64,000 nt of DNA from Ochrovirga pacifica (GTDB lineage: Bacteria; Bacteroidota; Bacteroidia; Flavobacteriales; Flavobacteriaceae), in the NCBI RefSeq assembly GCF_000220525.1, contig NZ_AFPK01000029.1, forward strand, positions 124,006 to 188,005. Direction: 5' to 3'. The position numbers were made by a program, and so were the translations under genes. Of this stretch, positions 1-10,011 are shown piece by piece. How positions within the stretch are numbered: position 1 is the first letter of the stretch; every line of letters starts with the position of its first letter. The notes under the pieces were generated by a model. The model was not told the origin of the DNA. It saw only the letters and a list, made by a program, of their open reading frames with translations, and searched no databases.

Positions 1-1228
1 CTTGTTCTACCACTACTCCACCCGATTTTTCTAACTCATACTCTGCAGGAGTAGCTGTTACATATATTACTTGATTTTGCAAAGCTTCAAACTCTTCAAA
101 CTTTAAAGGTCTGTTATCCATCGCTGCTGGTAGTCTAAAACCGTATTCTACTAAGTTTTCTTTTCTAGATCGATCGCCTCCGTACATGGCATGTGTTTGC
201 GGTACGGTTACATGGCTTTCGTCTATAACCATTAAAAAATCTTCTGGAAAAAAATCTAACAAACAGAAGGGTCGTGTTCCTGGTTCACGACCATCTAAAT
301 AACGAGAATAGTTTTCAATTCCGCTACAGTAGCCTAGTTCACGAATCATCTCTAAATCAAACTCTGTGCGTTCTTTTAATCTTTTGGCTTCTAATGGTTT
401 TCCTGTTTCTATAAAATAATCGTATTGTTTCATTAAATCCTCTTGAATTTGATGAATTGCATTTTGCAGAATTTCTGGTGAGGTTACAAATAAATTCGCC
501 GGATAAATATCCAATCTATCAAAACGTTCTACCACCAATTGATTTTCTAAATCATACGATTCTATTTCTTCTATCTCGTCACCAAAAAAATGAATGCGAT
601 ATGCATAATCTCCGTATGATGGAAACACGGTTACTGTATCTCCTTTTACTTTAAAATTTCCGCTTTTCATTTCCTCTTCTGTTCTTGCATACAAACTCTG
701 TACTAGCTGATGCAAAAACTTAGTTCTACTAATTGTTTGGTCGACTTCTATAGAAATGACATTCTTTTTAAACTCCTGCGGATTTCCAATTCCGTACAAA
801 CAGGAAACTGAAGCAACAACCAATACATCTCGTCTACCAGATAGTAAAGCCGAAGAAGTACTTAATCGCAATCGTTCAATTTCATCGTTTATAGACAAAT
901 CTTTTTCTATATATACTCCTGTGGTAGGGATGTAAGCTTCAGGTTGATAATAGTCGTAATACGACACAAAATACTCTACAGAATTTTCTGGAAAAAAGTT
1001 TTTAAATTCTGAGTATAGCTGAGCTGCCAATGTTTTGTTGTGAGCTAATACTAAAGTAGGTTTGTTAACCTCTTGTACTACGTTGGCAACAGTAAATGTT
1101 TTTCCTGACCCTGTAACACCTAACAACGTTTGGTATTGTTCTCCGTTTTCTATTCCTTGAGACAATTCCTTAATAGCATTGGGCTGATCTCCTGTGGGAG
1201 TGTATTTAGATACGACTTTAAAATCCAT
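1..1228 (-). CDS. uvrB: Excinuclease ABC subunit B, N-terminal part (cut by window edge)
   Basis: UvrB is the damage-verifying helicase-like subunit of the UvrABC nucleotide excision repair complex in the cytoplasm. The frame is open from the ATG at 1228 (protein begins MDFKVVSKYTPTGDQPNA) to the window start, giving about 409 of the usual roughly 660 residues. Visible are the Walker A motif GVTGSGKT near residue 37 and the UvrB beta-hairpin region YVSYYDYYQPEAY, with the motif VTATPAEYEL near the cut end. A TAATTTTG element ends about 7 bases before the ATG, so the mRNA may have almost no leader. The C-terminal helicase half and the UVR domain lie outside the window. The identification is very safe. 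Confidence 0.97.
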   Translation of the reverse strand, partial: MDFKVVSKYTPTGDQPNAIKELSQGIENGEQYQTLLGVTGSGKTFTVANVVQEVNKPTLVLAHNKTLAAQLYSEFKNFFPENSVEYFVSYYDYYQPEAYIPTTGVYIEKDLSINDEIERLRLSTSSALLSGRRDVLVVASVSCLYGIGNPQEFKKNVISIEVDQTISRTKFLHQLVQSLYARTEEEMKSGNFKVKGDTVTVFPSYGDYAYRIHFFGDEIEEIESYDLENQLVVERFDRLDIYPANLFVTSPEILQNAIHQIQEDLMKQYDYFIETGKPLEAKRLKERTEFDLEMIRELGYCSGIENYSRYLDGREPGTRPFCLLDFFPEDFLMVIDESHVTVPQTHAMYGGDRSRKENLVEYGFRLPAAMDNRPLKFEEFEALQNQVIYVTATPAEYELEKSGGVVVEQ

Positions 1229-1294
1229 ACAACAAAATTACACAAAATGGTTTACAGAGCACCTTGTAACCTCCCGCTTGTATTGTTATTTAAC

Positions 1295-2221
1295 TTATTG
1301 TTGTTGCTGCTGCTGCTGTTGCTGATTTTCTTCTTCAGCAGGTCGGATGTCTACAGAAACCTTTAATCGGCTTGCACCACTAGTATACAATACTCCTTTT
1401 AAGGGAGCTACGTCGTAATAGTCTCTTCCCCAAGCCACAATGATGTGTTGGTTTTTAGGAACTTGATTGTTGGTAGGATCAAAATCTACCCAACCAAATT
1501 CTGGTAAAAAAACAGAAAACCAAGCATGAGAGGCATCGGTACCAATCAACTTTTCTTTGCCAGGCGGTGGTAGTGTTTCTATATAGCCGCTTACATATCT
1601 GGCAGGTAATTTTACGGAACGTAAACACGCAATGGCCACGTGTGCAAAATCTTGACAAACTCCTTTTTTTTCTTTCATTACTTCCGAAATAGGAGTTGCT
1701 ACGTTGGTAAAACTAGTGTTGAATTCAAAGTCTTTAAAAATACGTTCCATCAACTCATAAGTTGCCTCATAAACAGATCGGTTAGGTTGAAAAGATTGCT
1801 CTGCATATTCTTTAATGTTTTTATCAATGTCATGTAACAAAACAGAATCTAACTGAAATTGCCTGGCATCTAAAATTGCAGGTTCATAACCTTTTAACAT
1901 AGCCAGTGTTTCTGTCAAAGTTCTGTTTTTTGCTTTCGGATGTACATCAATGTCTTTTTGTTGGGTATAGTCTCTACGTACCAAGCTTGTAGCCGTAACT
2001 TTTAATTGCTTGTGATGTTCTTGAATTGAAAAACGAGTAATGGTGTTCTTAAAAAAGTCTTCCCTTTCAGAAAACTCTGCTGGTTCTGGAGTAATTTCTA
2101 ACTGATAATCTACCAAAGCTTGCCCCTTTATGTCCTTGGGTTTTAGAACAGCCATGTTGTGACAAAAGGTTACTCCCTCATCATAATTGTACACAGTGGT
2201 ATGTATAACTCTGTAAAGCAT
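1295..2221 (-). CDS. Transglutaminase-like cysteine peptidase with polyglutamine tail
   Basis: This 308-residue protein has the bacterial transglutaminase N-terminal beta domain (about residues 1-90) followed by a transglutaminase-like core. The core shows a full putative triad: Cys189 in GVCQDFAH, His232 in DASHAW and Asp248 in FDPTN. No signal peptide is seen, so it is probably cytoplasmic. Proteins of this family accompany circularly permuted ATP-grasp and alpha-E proteins and are thought to cut or form amide bonds in a peptide-like product; the substrate is unknown. It is the last gene of a three-gene minus-strand operon and its ATG overlaps the stop of the upstream gene by one base. The protein ends in nine glutamines encoded by mixed CAA/CAG codons, a short trinucleotide repeat that could vary in length. 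Confidence 0.9.
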   Translation of the reverse strand: MLYRVIHTTVYNYDEGVTFCHNMAVLKPKDIKGQALVDYQLEITPEPAEFSEREDFFKNTITRFSIQEHHKQLKVTATSLVRRDYTQQKDIDVHPKAKNRTLTETLAMLKGYEPAILDARQFQLDSVLLHDIDKNIKEYAEQSFQPNRSVYEATYELMERIFKDFEFNTSFTNVATPISEVMKEKKGVCQDFAHVAIACLRSVKLPARYVSGYIETLPPPGKEKLIGTDASHAWFSVFLPEFGWVDFDPTNNQVPKNQHIIVAWGRDYYDVAPLKGVLYTSGASRLKVSVDIRPAEEENQQQQQQQQQ

Positions 2222-4776
2222 CAGACTTCTATTTTTTGTTGTACCATTTGAGTTTGTTGATAGGTATGATCAAAATACGTCGTGGCAATTGCCAACGATG
2301 TTTCGTGTAGCAAATCACTTAATTCCGACAAAGTTTGCTCTAACAACTCTCGTTCTTTGTTCTCTGCATTAGGGATTAGCATTTTTTGCACATCTACTTG
2401 TTGAATAATTTCGCAAGCAAGTCCTATTTTTTCTTGACACATAGCAAATCCTAAAGTATTCTCTGGCACAGGCAATCGTTGAATGTCTTTTTGCATTCTT
2501 CTTAACTGATAATGTAGCGATTTCTTAAACTCTCTATCTAACATAATCAGATTGATCACATTCTCCGTACTTAGATAAGATTGATAGCTATATCGATAAA
2601 TATTAAGACTTTCGTGACTGTTTAGCAACGATTCTAAAATTTGATAGTTCATTTGTTCTTCAAAATCAAAAACAATCATAGATCTAAATTTGGCTATATT
2701 CATAGAAGCTTGTTCCATTTGCAGGCCAATAAAATAGAGAATCAATCCCTGATTTACCATAATACTTTCTTCTATCAAAGCCATAAAAGCAACCAATCTA
2801 GTAATGGTTCTATCCAAAATACGAATTAGACTATTGATAGAATGTTGTTTATTGGTATCAATATCTCTCCACAACTTTTTAATGCTCTCAAACACTCTCC
2901 AAATGTCCTTAGACCACAAATTTCTTAGTCCATAATACGAGTTGTTAAAGCTCTGTAAAGTTTGTGCCAATGTTCCAATGCGATTTTTATCTAAAATTAC
3001 CGACTGCAATTCTTTTAACGGATTTTTTAATTTGGTTTCGCTTCCCTGTTCTACAAACCCAGGAAAAGTAGAAGTAATATTGGTTACTGTTTTAAACAAA
3101 TGCACCAGTATTTCTGTATCCATTCGTTTGGTATTGTAGTGTTCATTGTTCATGTTCTCTAGCACCATCCTCAAATACCTAGACGTTATAAGAGCACGTC
3201 CTAAATACCTACCAGACCAAAATAAATTTTCGGCCGTATTACTTGGCAAATCATTAATATTGGCTGCTCCTAAATTTTTGTTGATAGAAAAAACAGGTGG
3301 AGGCAATGCTTCTTTTTGATCGCTTACGACCCAACAATCTTTACTAATTCCACCTCTTTGATTGGACACACGCAATTCTTTTCGTTCTGAAGCTACCCTT
3401 ACCAAACCTCCCTGCATTACAGAATAGCCGCCAGCACTGTTTGCAATGCTAAACGTTCTACAAAGCACGTTTCTTGGTTCTAACTTGCCCTTGTGGTAAT
3501 TTGGTGCTGATGAAAAAGAAATTTTTTCTTGAGCTACAAATCGATATGGATGCTTATTGATCTCTATTGTTAGAGCATTTAGTTCTCCTTCTGATAAAAA
3601 TTCGCAGAAATAAATACTTTCTCTATTAGATCTGTCAATTCTTTTTACTACATAATTTTTTAGGTTCTTTAGAACAAAATCTTTTTCTTTTTGCTGACCA
3701 CACCACCATGATGCAATCTGTGGTAGAATTAAATCTTCTTTAAAATAATAATTACAAATAGCATTCATAAAAGGAGTCAGTCCAGAGTTTTCTATCACTC
3801 CGCTACCCACTGGATTTACAATAACTACTTTCTGATTTCTAACCACTTCTAACAAACCGGCAACTCCCAAGTAAGAATCCTCTCTTAGTTCTAACGGATC
3901 TACAAACACATCATCTACTCGTCTTAAAATTACGTCTACTTTTTTTAATCCTTTAAGGGATTTGATCCACACATATCCATTTCTAACAATTAAATCGTTT
4001 CCTTTTACCAAAGGATACCCTAACAAGGTAGACAAGTATGCGTGTTCAAAATAAGTTTCGTTATGGGGTCCTGGAGTTAAAATTACCACATTGCTATTTT
4101 CTTCTTCTGATGGAGAAGCTTCCATAAGCATTTGGTTGAATTCTTTTAAAAAATCAGACAACACTTTTACGTGGATGTTTTGAAACAAATCTGAAGCAAT
4201 TCTTCTTGTAGTAATTCTATTTTCTAAAGCATATCCCATTCCAGACGGAGCTTGGGTTCTGTCATTTACAATCCACATTCTTCCGTCGGGGCCTCTAGAC
4301 AATTCTGCCGAGTAAACCATTAAATTCTTTTGTGTAGGATATTGTATTTGATCACATTGTCTTAAAAAACCACGGTGTTCAAAAATCACTTCTGGGGGAA
4401 TGATTTTGTTCAAAATCAATTCTCTTTTTCCATAAATATCCTTCAGTACTAAGTTAAGCAACTCGGCTCTTTGCTGAATTCCTTTCTCTATAAACTTCCA
4501 TTCATTTTCATGAATCACAAAAGGAACCGCATTCAACTCCCACGGTCTGTTTAATCCATTAGGTTCGTTGTATACGTTGTATGTTACCCCATTTTCTGCC
4601 ATCAACCAGTTGATTTCTCTTTGCAAATCTTCTAGTTTTTGCATCCCAATAGCAGAAATGTTGGATAACAAAGGTTGCCAATTAGAGTTTATTCCCTTAT
4701 TGGGCTTTAATACCTCATCGTAGCTTTTAATTTCTGCTACGTAAGATGTTAGTAATTTATTGGAATCATCTATCAT
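2221..4776 (-). CDS. Circularly permuted ATP-grasp / alpha-E fusion protein
   Basis: This 851-residue protein joins a circularly permuted ATP-grasp ligase domain (about residues 20-495, DUF404/DUF407 type) to an alpha-E helical domain (about 510-851, DUF403, beginning with NLFWSGRYLGRA). Such proteins are predicted amidoligases that form peptide bonds with ATP; alpha-E is an uncharacterised helical partner. The motifs RRVDDVFVDPLEL and GGISKDCWV are kept. The segment matching the ESGGYG loop of the neighbouring single-domain paralogue (8539-10005) reads DRSNRESIYF here, and the EDNIRCPSG segment reads NDRTQAPSG. This may be a subfamily difference or loss of catalysis. The gene lies between two transglutaminase genes, 10 bases after one and overlapping the other by one base, so all three are probably co-transcribed. 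Confidence 0.88.
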   Translation of the reverse strand: MIDDSNKLLTSYVAEIKSYDEVLKPNKGINSNWQPLLSNISAIGMQKLEDLQREINWLMAENGVTYNVYNEPNGLNRPWELNAVPFVIHENEWKFIEKGIQQRAELLNLVLKDIYGKRELILNKIIPPEVIFEHRGFLRQCDQIQYPTQKNLMVYSAELSRGPDGRMWIVNDRTQAPSGMGYALENRITTRRIASDLFQNIHVKVLSDFLKEFNQMLMEASPSEEENSNVVILTPGPHNETYFEHAYLSTLLGYPLVKGNDLIVRNGYVWIKSLKGLKKVDVILRRVDDVFVDPLELREDSYLGVAGLLEVVRNQKVVIVNPVGSGVIENSGLTPFMNAICNYYFKEDLILPQIASWWCGQQKEKDFVLKNLKNYVVKRIDRSNRESIYFCEFLSEGELNALTIEINKHPYRFVAQEKISFSSAPNYHKGKLEPRNVLCRTFSIANSAGGYSVMQGGLVRVASERKELRVSNQRGGISKDCWVVSDQKEALPPPVFSINKNLGAANINDLPSNTAENLFWSGRYLGRALITSRYLRMVLENMNNEHYNTKRMDTEILVHLFKTVTNITSTFPGFVEQGSETKLKNPLKELQSVILDKNRIGTLAQTLQSFNNSYYGLRNLWSKDIWRVFESIKKLWRDIDTNKQHSINSLIRILDRTITRLVAFMALIEESIMVNQGLILYFIGLQMEQASMNIAKFRSMIVFDFEEQMNYQILESLLNSHESLNIYRYSYQSYLSTENVINLIMLDREFKKSLHYQLRRMQKDIQRLPVPENTLGFAMCQEKIGLACEIIQQVDVQKMLIPNAENKERELLEQTLSELSDLLHETSLAIATTYFDHTYQQTQMVQQKIEV

Positions 4777-4786
4777 TTACGATGTT

Positions 4787-7700
4787 CTATTTTTTACGCA
4801 AATCTAAGGTATTTGGAAATTCTGGATCAACAGGAATGGTAATATATGTATATTCTCCTTTCTTTTTTTGTTCTTGAATTGTAGCGGCTTGTACTTCTCT
4901 TTCTTCTTGAAGCGTATTCCTTTCAAAAGAACCGCTTGTTGTAGGTCGTGTTTCTCCTATATTCCAAAATCTATTGATTCTTCTAGACTCCGCTTCTAGG
5001 GTATTTACTGGGAATGTTTCATAAGACCTACCTCCTGGATGAGTTACAAAGTATTTACATCCTCCAATAGATTTTTTGTTCCAAGTATCTACAACGTCAA
5101 AAGCCAAAGGAGTATCTACTCCAATAGTAGGATGTAAGGCTGAATACGGATTCCATGCCTTGTATCTAATTCCAGCTACATATTCTCCCTTTATAGAAGT
5201 TGGCTGTAACTGAACTTTAACCCCATTACAGGTTAGCACATACCTTTCGTTTACAAAATTACTTACCTTAACTTGCAATCTTTCTAAAGAAGAATCTACA
5301 TAACGAGCAGTTCCTCCTCCTGTCATTTCTTCACCCAATACATTCCACGGCTCTATTCCTGCTCTTAATTCTAAATGAATATCATTGATATCAACCATTC
5401 CATGCAATGGAAATCTAAACTCAAAGAAGGGATCAAACCAGCTTTCTTCAAACTCGTATCCTGCCTCGTTTAGTTGTTCTACAATATCTTTAATATCTTC
5501 TCTTACAAAATGTTCTATTAAAAATTTATCATGCAATTGTGTTCCCCATCGAACTAAATTGTGCTCGTAAGGTTCTTTCCAAAACCAAGCAACAAGGGTT
5601 CTAACCAAAAGCATTTGTACCAAACTCATTTGCGGATGTGGTGGCATATCAAACCCTCTTAACTCCAAAATTCCCAACCTTCCTGAAGAAGAATCTGGCG
5701 AATACATTTTATCGATACAAAATTCTGCTCTGTGTGTATTTCCTGTAAGGTCTGTTAGCAAATGTCTAAACAAACGATCTGTTAACCAATACGGAACCTC
5801 TCCTCCTTTAGGAATTTGGCTAAAAGCAATTTCTAACTCGTATAAATTTTCCATCCTAGCTTCGTCTATTCTTGGTGCTTGGCTAGTTGCTCCTACAAAT
5901 GCTCCAGAAAACAAATAAGACAAACTAGGATGATGTTGCCAAAAGGTTAATAAGCTTCTTAACAAGCTAGGCTTTCTTAGCAAAGGGCTATCTGACGGAG
6001 TAACTCCTCCTAAAGTTACATGATTTCCACCACCTGTTCCCGTATGTTTTCCATCAATCATAAATTTTTTGGTTCCTAAACGAACCTGCTTTGCTTCATC
6101 GTACAAAGTCATGGTATTGTTTACCAAATCTTTCCAGGTTTTGGTAGGATGCACGTTAACTTCTATTACTCCTGGATCTGGAGTAATCTTCATAGATTCT
6201 ATTCTGTTATCGTGCGGTGGATTGTACCCTTCTATAATTACAGGAACGTTCAATTTTTTAGCTGTAGCTTCTATAGAAGCCATCAAATCTAAAAAATCAT
6301 CAATTGTGTTAAACGGAGGTAAAAACAAATACAGTTTGTCTTCTCTTATTTCAGTACACAAAGCTGTTTTTACAAAATACCTTGGCTTTTTGTTATCAAG
6401 TCCGTTTTCTTTAAAGTCTTTATAACGTTCTTTTACCAACTTTTGATAGTTTGGTAAAGGATTGTTTTCTTTAAACAAATCAGGTTGATAAAATGGAAAC
6501 ACACCATAGTCAGGGTCTGATAATAGAGATTCTAAAGGCAATCTTAACCCTACGGGAGATGTACCTGGGGTTAAAAACAAGTTTTTACGTCTAAACGACC
6601 ACTGGCTTGTAAACCATTTTTCTTGATGTCTATTTAAAGGCAATACATATCCTACAGCTTTATGTGTTCCTCTCTCTAAAATTTCCGCAATTCTTTTTCG
6701 AATCAGTTCCTCACTATTTTCTTTAGATATATCAATATCTGCAGGAAGCTGTCCTTCTTCCCACAACATATAAAAAGCATCTTCGTAAGCTGGGTTTATG
6801 TGTGATTTGTCTATGTTTAAATAATCACACAAGATTTCCATAAATTTTTTATCTGTACCTTTTGGTACCTTTGGATTGTCTGAAAAAGACGATAATAGCT
6901 TTTCGTTTTCCCAAATTACTTTTCCGTCTTTTCTCCAATAAATTTGTATTTCCCATCTTGGTAAAGGTTCTCCTGGGTACCATTTTCCTTGTGCGTGATG
7001 CAACATGCCTCCTTTACCAAATTTATGCAACAAACGCTCGGTTAAATCATTTGCCAACTTTCTTTTGTGTGCTCCATCGGCATCTGTATTCCATTGTTCA
7101 GACTCCATGTCGTCTATAGAAATAAACGTAGGCTCACCTCCCATAGTCAAACGAACATCACCTTCTTGTATGTCTTTTTCTACTTTATTACCCAACGCAT
7201 CAATCGCTTTCCATTGCTCTTCTGTGTATGGCTTGGTATCTCTTGGCGACTCTAAAATTCGAGTCACTGAATTCTCAAACTCAAATTCTACCTCACATTT
7301 ATCCGAAGCTCCTGTAACTGGGGCTGCACTTGCGTAATGTGGGGTACACGACAAAGGAATGTGACCCTCTCCTGCTAACAAACCTGATGTTGCATCAAAA
7401 CCAATCCACCCAGCACCTGGTAAATAAATTTCTGCCCAAGCATGCAAATCTGTAAAATCTTGTTCAGGTCCTGAAGGTCCATCTAGCGATTTTTCATCAG
7501 CGGTAAGCTGTACAATGTATCCTGATACAAATCTGGCTCCAAAGCCTAAATGTCTTGCTACTTGTACTAGCAACCACGCATAATCTCTACAAGATCCTGT
7601 TTTTAGTTGTATGGTTTCTTCACAAGTTTGTACGCCTGGTTCCATACGGATATTGTATTTTAAGAACTCATTTATTTTTCTATTGATATCTATTAAAAAG

Positions 7701-8128
7701 TAAATGGTCTTTCTAGGCGTAAAATCAATCGATTTGATAAAATCTATTAACAAAGGCCCTTTGTCGTTAATTTCTAAATAAGGAAGCAGTTCTTTTTTAA
7801 CCTCTTCTGTGTATTTAAAAGGGAATTCTTCTACACTTTCTTCTACAAAAAAATCAAATGGATTGATAGTTTTTAAATCTGCTACAATCTCTACATCAAT
7901 AGATAGTTCTTTGGTTTTTTCAGGAAAAACAACCCTTGCCTGATAGTTTCCAAAAGGATCTTGTTGCCAATTAAAAAAATGTTCTTCTGGTTGTATTTTT
8001 AACGAATAAGATTCTATTGGTGTTCTACTATGCGGTGCGGGTCTTAATCTAAATATATGTGGAGATAAACTTACCGAGCGATCATACTTGTACTTGGTTT
8101 TGTGAGATATTACAACTTTCAATGCCAT
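4787..8128 (-). CDS. Transglutaminase-like / DUF2126 fusion protein
   Basis: This 1113-residue cytoplasmic protein begins with a bacterial transglutaminase N domain and a transglutaminase-like core with Cys180 (TGSCRDYAW), His229 (DLHAW) and Asp245 (GFDATSG). The remaining 800 or so residues are DUF2126, which comparative studies have related to the glutamine-synthetase/GCS-like carboxylate-amine ligase fold. A GGGNH motif and the LELRGFDMPPHPQ stretch fit that fold. The protein therefore seems to carry a peptidase-like and a ligase-like module in one chain. It is the first gene of the minus-strand operon and is followed after 10 bases by the ATP-grasp/alpha-E fusion. Family assignment is secure; the reaction and substrate are not known. 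Confidence 0.88.
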   Translation of the reverse strand: MALKVVISHKTKYKYDRSVSLSPHIFRLRPAPHSRTPIESYSLKIQPEEHFFNWQQDPFGNYQARVVFPEKTKELSIDVEIVADLKTINPFDFFVEESVEEFPFKYTEEVKKELLPYLEINDKGPLLIDFIKSIDFTPRKTIYFLIDINRKINEFLKYNIRMEPGVQTCEETIQLKTGSCRDYAWLLVQVARHLGFGARFVSGYIVQLTADEKSLDGPSGPEQDFTDLHAWAEIYLPGAGWIGFDATSGLLAGEGHIPLSCTPHYASAAPVTGASDKCEVEFEFENSVTRILESPRDTKPYTEEQWKAIDALGNKVEKDIQEGDVRLTMGGEPTFISIDDMESEQWNTDADGAHKRKLANDLTERLLHKFGKGGMLHHAQGKWYPGEPLPRWEIQIYWRKDGKVIWENEKLLSSFSDNPKVPKGTDKKFMEILCDYLNIDKSHINPAYEDAFYMLWEEGQLPADIDISKENSEELIRKRIAEILERGTHKAVGYVLPLNRHQEKWFTSQWSFRRKNLFLTPGTSPVGLRLPLESLLSDPDYGVFPFYQPDLFKENNPLPNYQKLVKERYKDFKENGLDNKKPRYFVKTALCTEIREDKLYLFLPPFNTIDDFLDLMASIEATAKKLNVPVIIEGYNPPHDNRIESMKITPDPGVIEVNVHPTKTWKDLVNNTMTLYDEAKQVRLGTKKFMIDGKHTGTGGGNHVTLGGVTPSDSPLLRKPSLLRSLLTFWQHHPSLSYLFSGAFVGATSQAPRIDEARMENLYELEIAFSQIPKGGEVPYWLTDRLFRHLLTDLTGNTHRAEFCIDKMYSPDSSSGRLGILELRGFDMPPHPQMSLVQMLLVRTLVAWFWKEPYEHNLVRWGTQLHDKFLIEHFVREDIKDIVEQLNEAGYEFEESWFDPFFEFRFPLHGMVDINDIHLELRAGIEPWNVLGEEMTGGGTARYVDSSLERLQVKVSNFVNERYVLTCNGVKVQLQPTSIKGEYVAGIRYKAWNPYSALHPTIGVDTPLAFDVVDTWNKKSIGGCKYFVTHPGGRSYETFPVNTLEAESRRINRFWNIGETRPTTSGSFERNTLQEEREVQAATIQEQKKKGEYTYITIPVDPEFPNTLDLRKK

Positions 8129-8538
8129 TTTTTATTGTTTTTATAGTTGCTTCTTTACAAGCAATTCTTGGGTATCATAGTTAGACTAAATTACTAAAAT
8201 TCCTGTATGAAATTAGACCAATTTTTATCACTAGAAAGAATTAATAACATGTTCATTTTCAAACAATATCGTTTACGTTTTCTTAACATTAATACGCTTT
8301 TATTCCCTAATATTTTACTAGTATTAGTATAAAAAAGAGATGCTTAATGAAACTATTAAAATTGTCTATTTTAATAAGTAAAACTATAGGTTTAAACAAA
8401 GGGTACAGACAGCATTTTACGTATCTTAATGTGTTTTTTAGCAGTAATAGAACAGGTATAAAAACAGAGAAACTACACGCAAATGGGAACATTACATTCA
8501 ATTGTAATCTTTAACTTTCATGATATAAAAAATTAAAA
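8129..8538. promoter_or_regulatory. 410-base divergent intergenic region
   Basis: This very AT-rich spacer separates the two divergent halves of the ATP-grasp/transglutaminase locus, so it must hold both promoters. I see no convincing protein gene in it; the longest open frame (8307-8501, minus) has no recognisable features. I see no strong hairpin and no clear TAnnTTTG element with a matching -33 box that I would place with confidence. The sequence TTAGACCAAT at 8213 recurs at 23134 in another promoter region, but a match of that length is expected by chance. Confidence 0.5.
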
Positions 8539-10005
8539 ATGACTGAGTATAAAGAATTACCTATTTTTTCATCTTACGATCTTAACGACAGGTTCTATGA
8601 TGAGATATTTACCAAAGACAAAAAGGTGAGGTCTATTTACGAAACCTTATTTAATTTATTTAGTGAATATAAAATTGACGACTTCCAATTACTAAACGAG
8701 AAAGCCAAAGCTTCTTTTTTAAATCAGGGAATTACTTTTCAGGTTTATGGAGCAAAAGAAATTAAAGAAAAAGTTTTTCCTTTTGACTTGTTTCCAAGAA
8801 TAATTTCTGCCGACGAATGGGAACATTTAGAAGCCGGTGCACTGCAAAGAAGTGTAGCCCTTAACTTATTTTTAAAAGATTTATATCACGAAAAACTTAT
8901 CATAAAAGAAGGGGTAGTTCCTATAGAACTCATCAACTCTTCTGCCAATTATTTAAAACAAATGGAAGGCCTAAAACCTCCTGGCGGAATTTATAATCAT
9001 ATTTCAGGTACCGATTTAATCAAACACAATGACGGTAATTATTATGTGCTAGAAGACAACATAAGATGTCCTTCGGGTGTAAGCTACGTAATAAGCAACA
9101 GAGCTGCTCTAAAAAGAACTTTGTACGGTGCTTTTAATCATTATCCAGCTTATACTGTAGATAATTATGCCGAAAATTTATTGACCATTATGCAGTCGGT
9201 AAAACCTACAGGAGTAGATAACCCTACTTGTGTTGTTATTACTCCAGGAATTTATAATTCTGCATATTACGAGCACTCCTACTTAGCCAAAGCCATGGGA
9301 ATAGAACTGGTAGAAGGAAGAGATTTGTTTACAGAAAATGATTTTGTATACATGAAAACTATTTATGGACCTAAAAAAGTTGATGTTATTTACAGAAGAA
9401 TAGATGATGCCTTTATAGATCCGATGGAATTTAACCCTGATAGTGTTCTTGGAGTTAAAGGCTTGTTTAAATCTTATAAAAAGGGAAATGTTTGTTTGGT
9501 AAACGCACCAGGAACAGGAGTGGCAGACGACAAAGCTATTTATACTTATATGCCTCAAATTATAAAATACTATTTAGGCGAAGATCCTATTTTAAATAAT
9601 GTACACACTTACCATTGCAGCAACTCTAAAGAGCTAGATTACGTGCTAAATAACATTGCCAATTTGGTTATTAAACCTGTAGATGAATCTGGTGGATATG
9701 GTATCTCTATCGGAAATAAATTGAGCAAAGAGGAGATTGAAAAAGTAAAAGAAGTAATTAAAGAAAATCCTCGAAAATACATAGCGCAACCTATCATGTC
9801 GCTATCTACCCACGCCACTTATATTGATGAAGAACAAAATTTTGAACCTAGACACATAGACCTTAGAACATTTACTTTATTAGGACAAGACAAACAGTTT
9901 GTATTGAAAGGAGGGCTAACACGTGTAGCTTTAAAAAGAGGAAATTTAATTGTAAACTCTTCTCAAGGAGGAGGATCTAAGGATACTTGGGTCTTAAAAA
10001 AATAA
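8539..10005 (+). CDS. Circularly permuted ATP-grasp protein (stand-alone)
   Basis: This 488-residue protein is a circularly permuted type ATP-grasp ligase (DUF404/DUF407), predicted to activate a carboxylate with ATP and join it to an amine. The likely nucleotide and metal sites are well kept: LEDNIRCPSG near residue 174, YRRIDDAFIDPMEF near 285, IKPVDESGGYG near 378, FEPRHIDLRTF, and GGGSKDTWVL at the C-terminus. It ends just where the fused paralogue at 2221-4776 continues into alpha-E; here alpha-E is the next gene, 6 bases downstream. It is transcribed divergently from the fused copy. The locus therefore has two complete ATP-grasp/alpha-E pairs. No signal peptide is seen. The substrate is unknown. 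Confidence 0.9.
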   Translation: MTEYKELPIFSSYDLNDRFYDEIFTKDKKVRSIYETLFNLFSEYKIDDFQLLNEKAKASFLNQGITFQVYGAKEIKEKVFPFDLFPRIISADEWEHLEAGALQRSVALNLFLKDLYHEKLIIKEGVVPIELINSSANYLKQMEGLKPPGGIYNHISGTDLIKHNDGNYYVLEDNIRCPSGVSYVISNRAALKRTLYGAFNHYPAYTVDNYAENLLTIMQSVKPTGVDNPTCVVITPGIYNSAYYEHSYLAKAMGIELVEGRDLFTENDFVYMKTIYGPKKVDVIYRRIDDAFIDPMEFNPDSVLGVKGLFKSYKKGNVCLVNAPGTGVADDKAIYTYMPQIIKYYLGEDPILNNVHTYHCSNSKELDYVLNNIANLVIKPVDESGGYGISIGNKLSKEEIEKVKEVIKENPRKYIAQPIMSLSTHATYIDEEQNFEPRHIDLRTFTLLGQDKQFVLKGGLTRVALKRGNLIVNSSQGGGSKDTWVLKK

Positions 10006-10011
10006 GAAAAT

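Noticed and set aside
8307-8501. A 64-residue open frame in the divergent spacer
   Set aside because: Hydrophobic low-complexity translation of AT-rich DNA, no start context and no recognisable domain. It overlaps the region that must hold two promoters.
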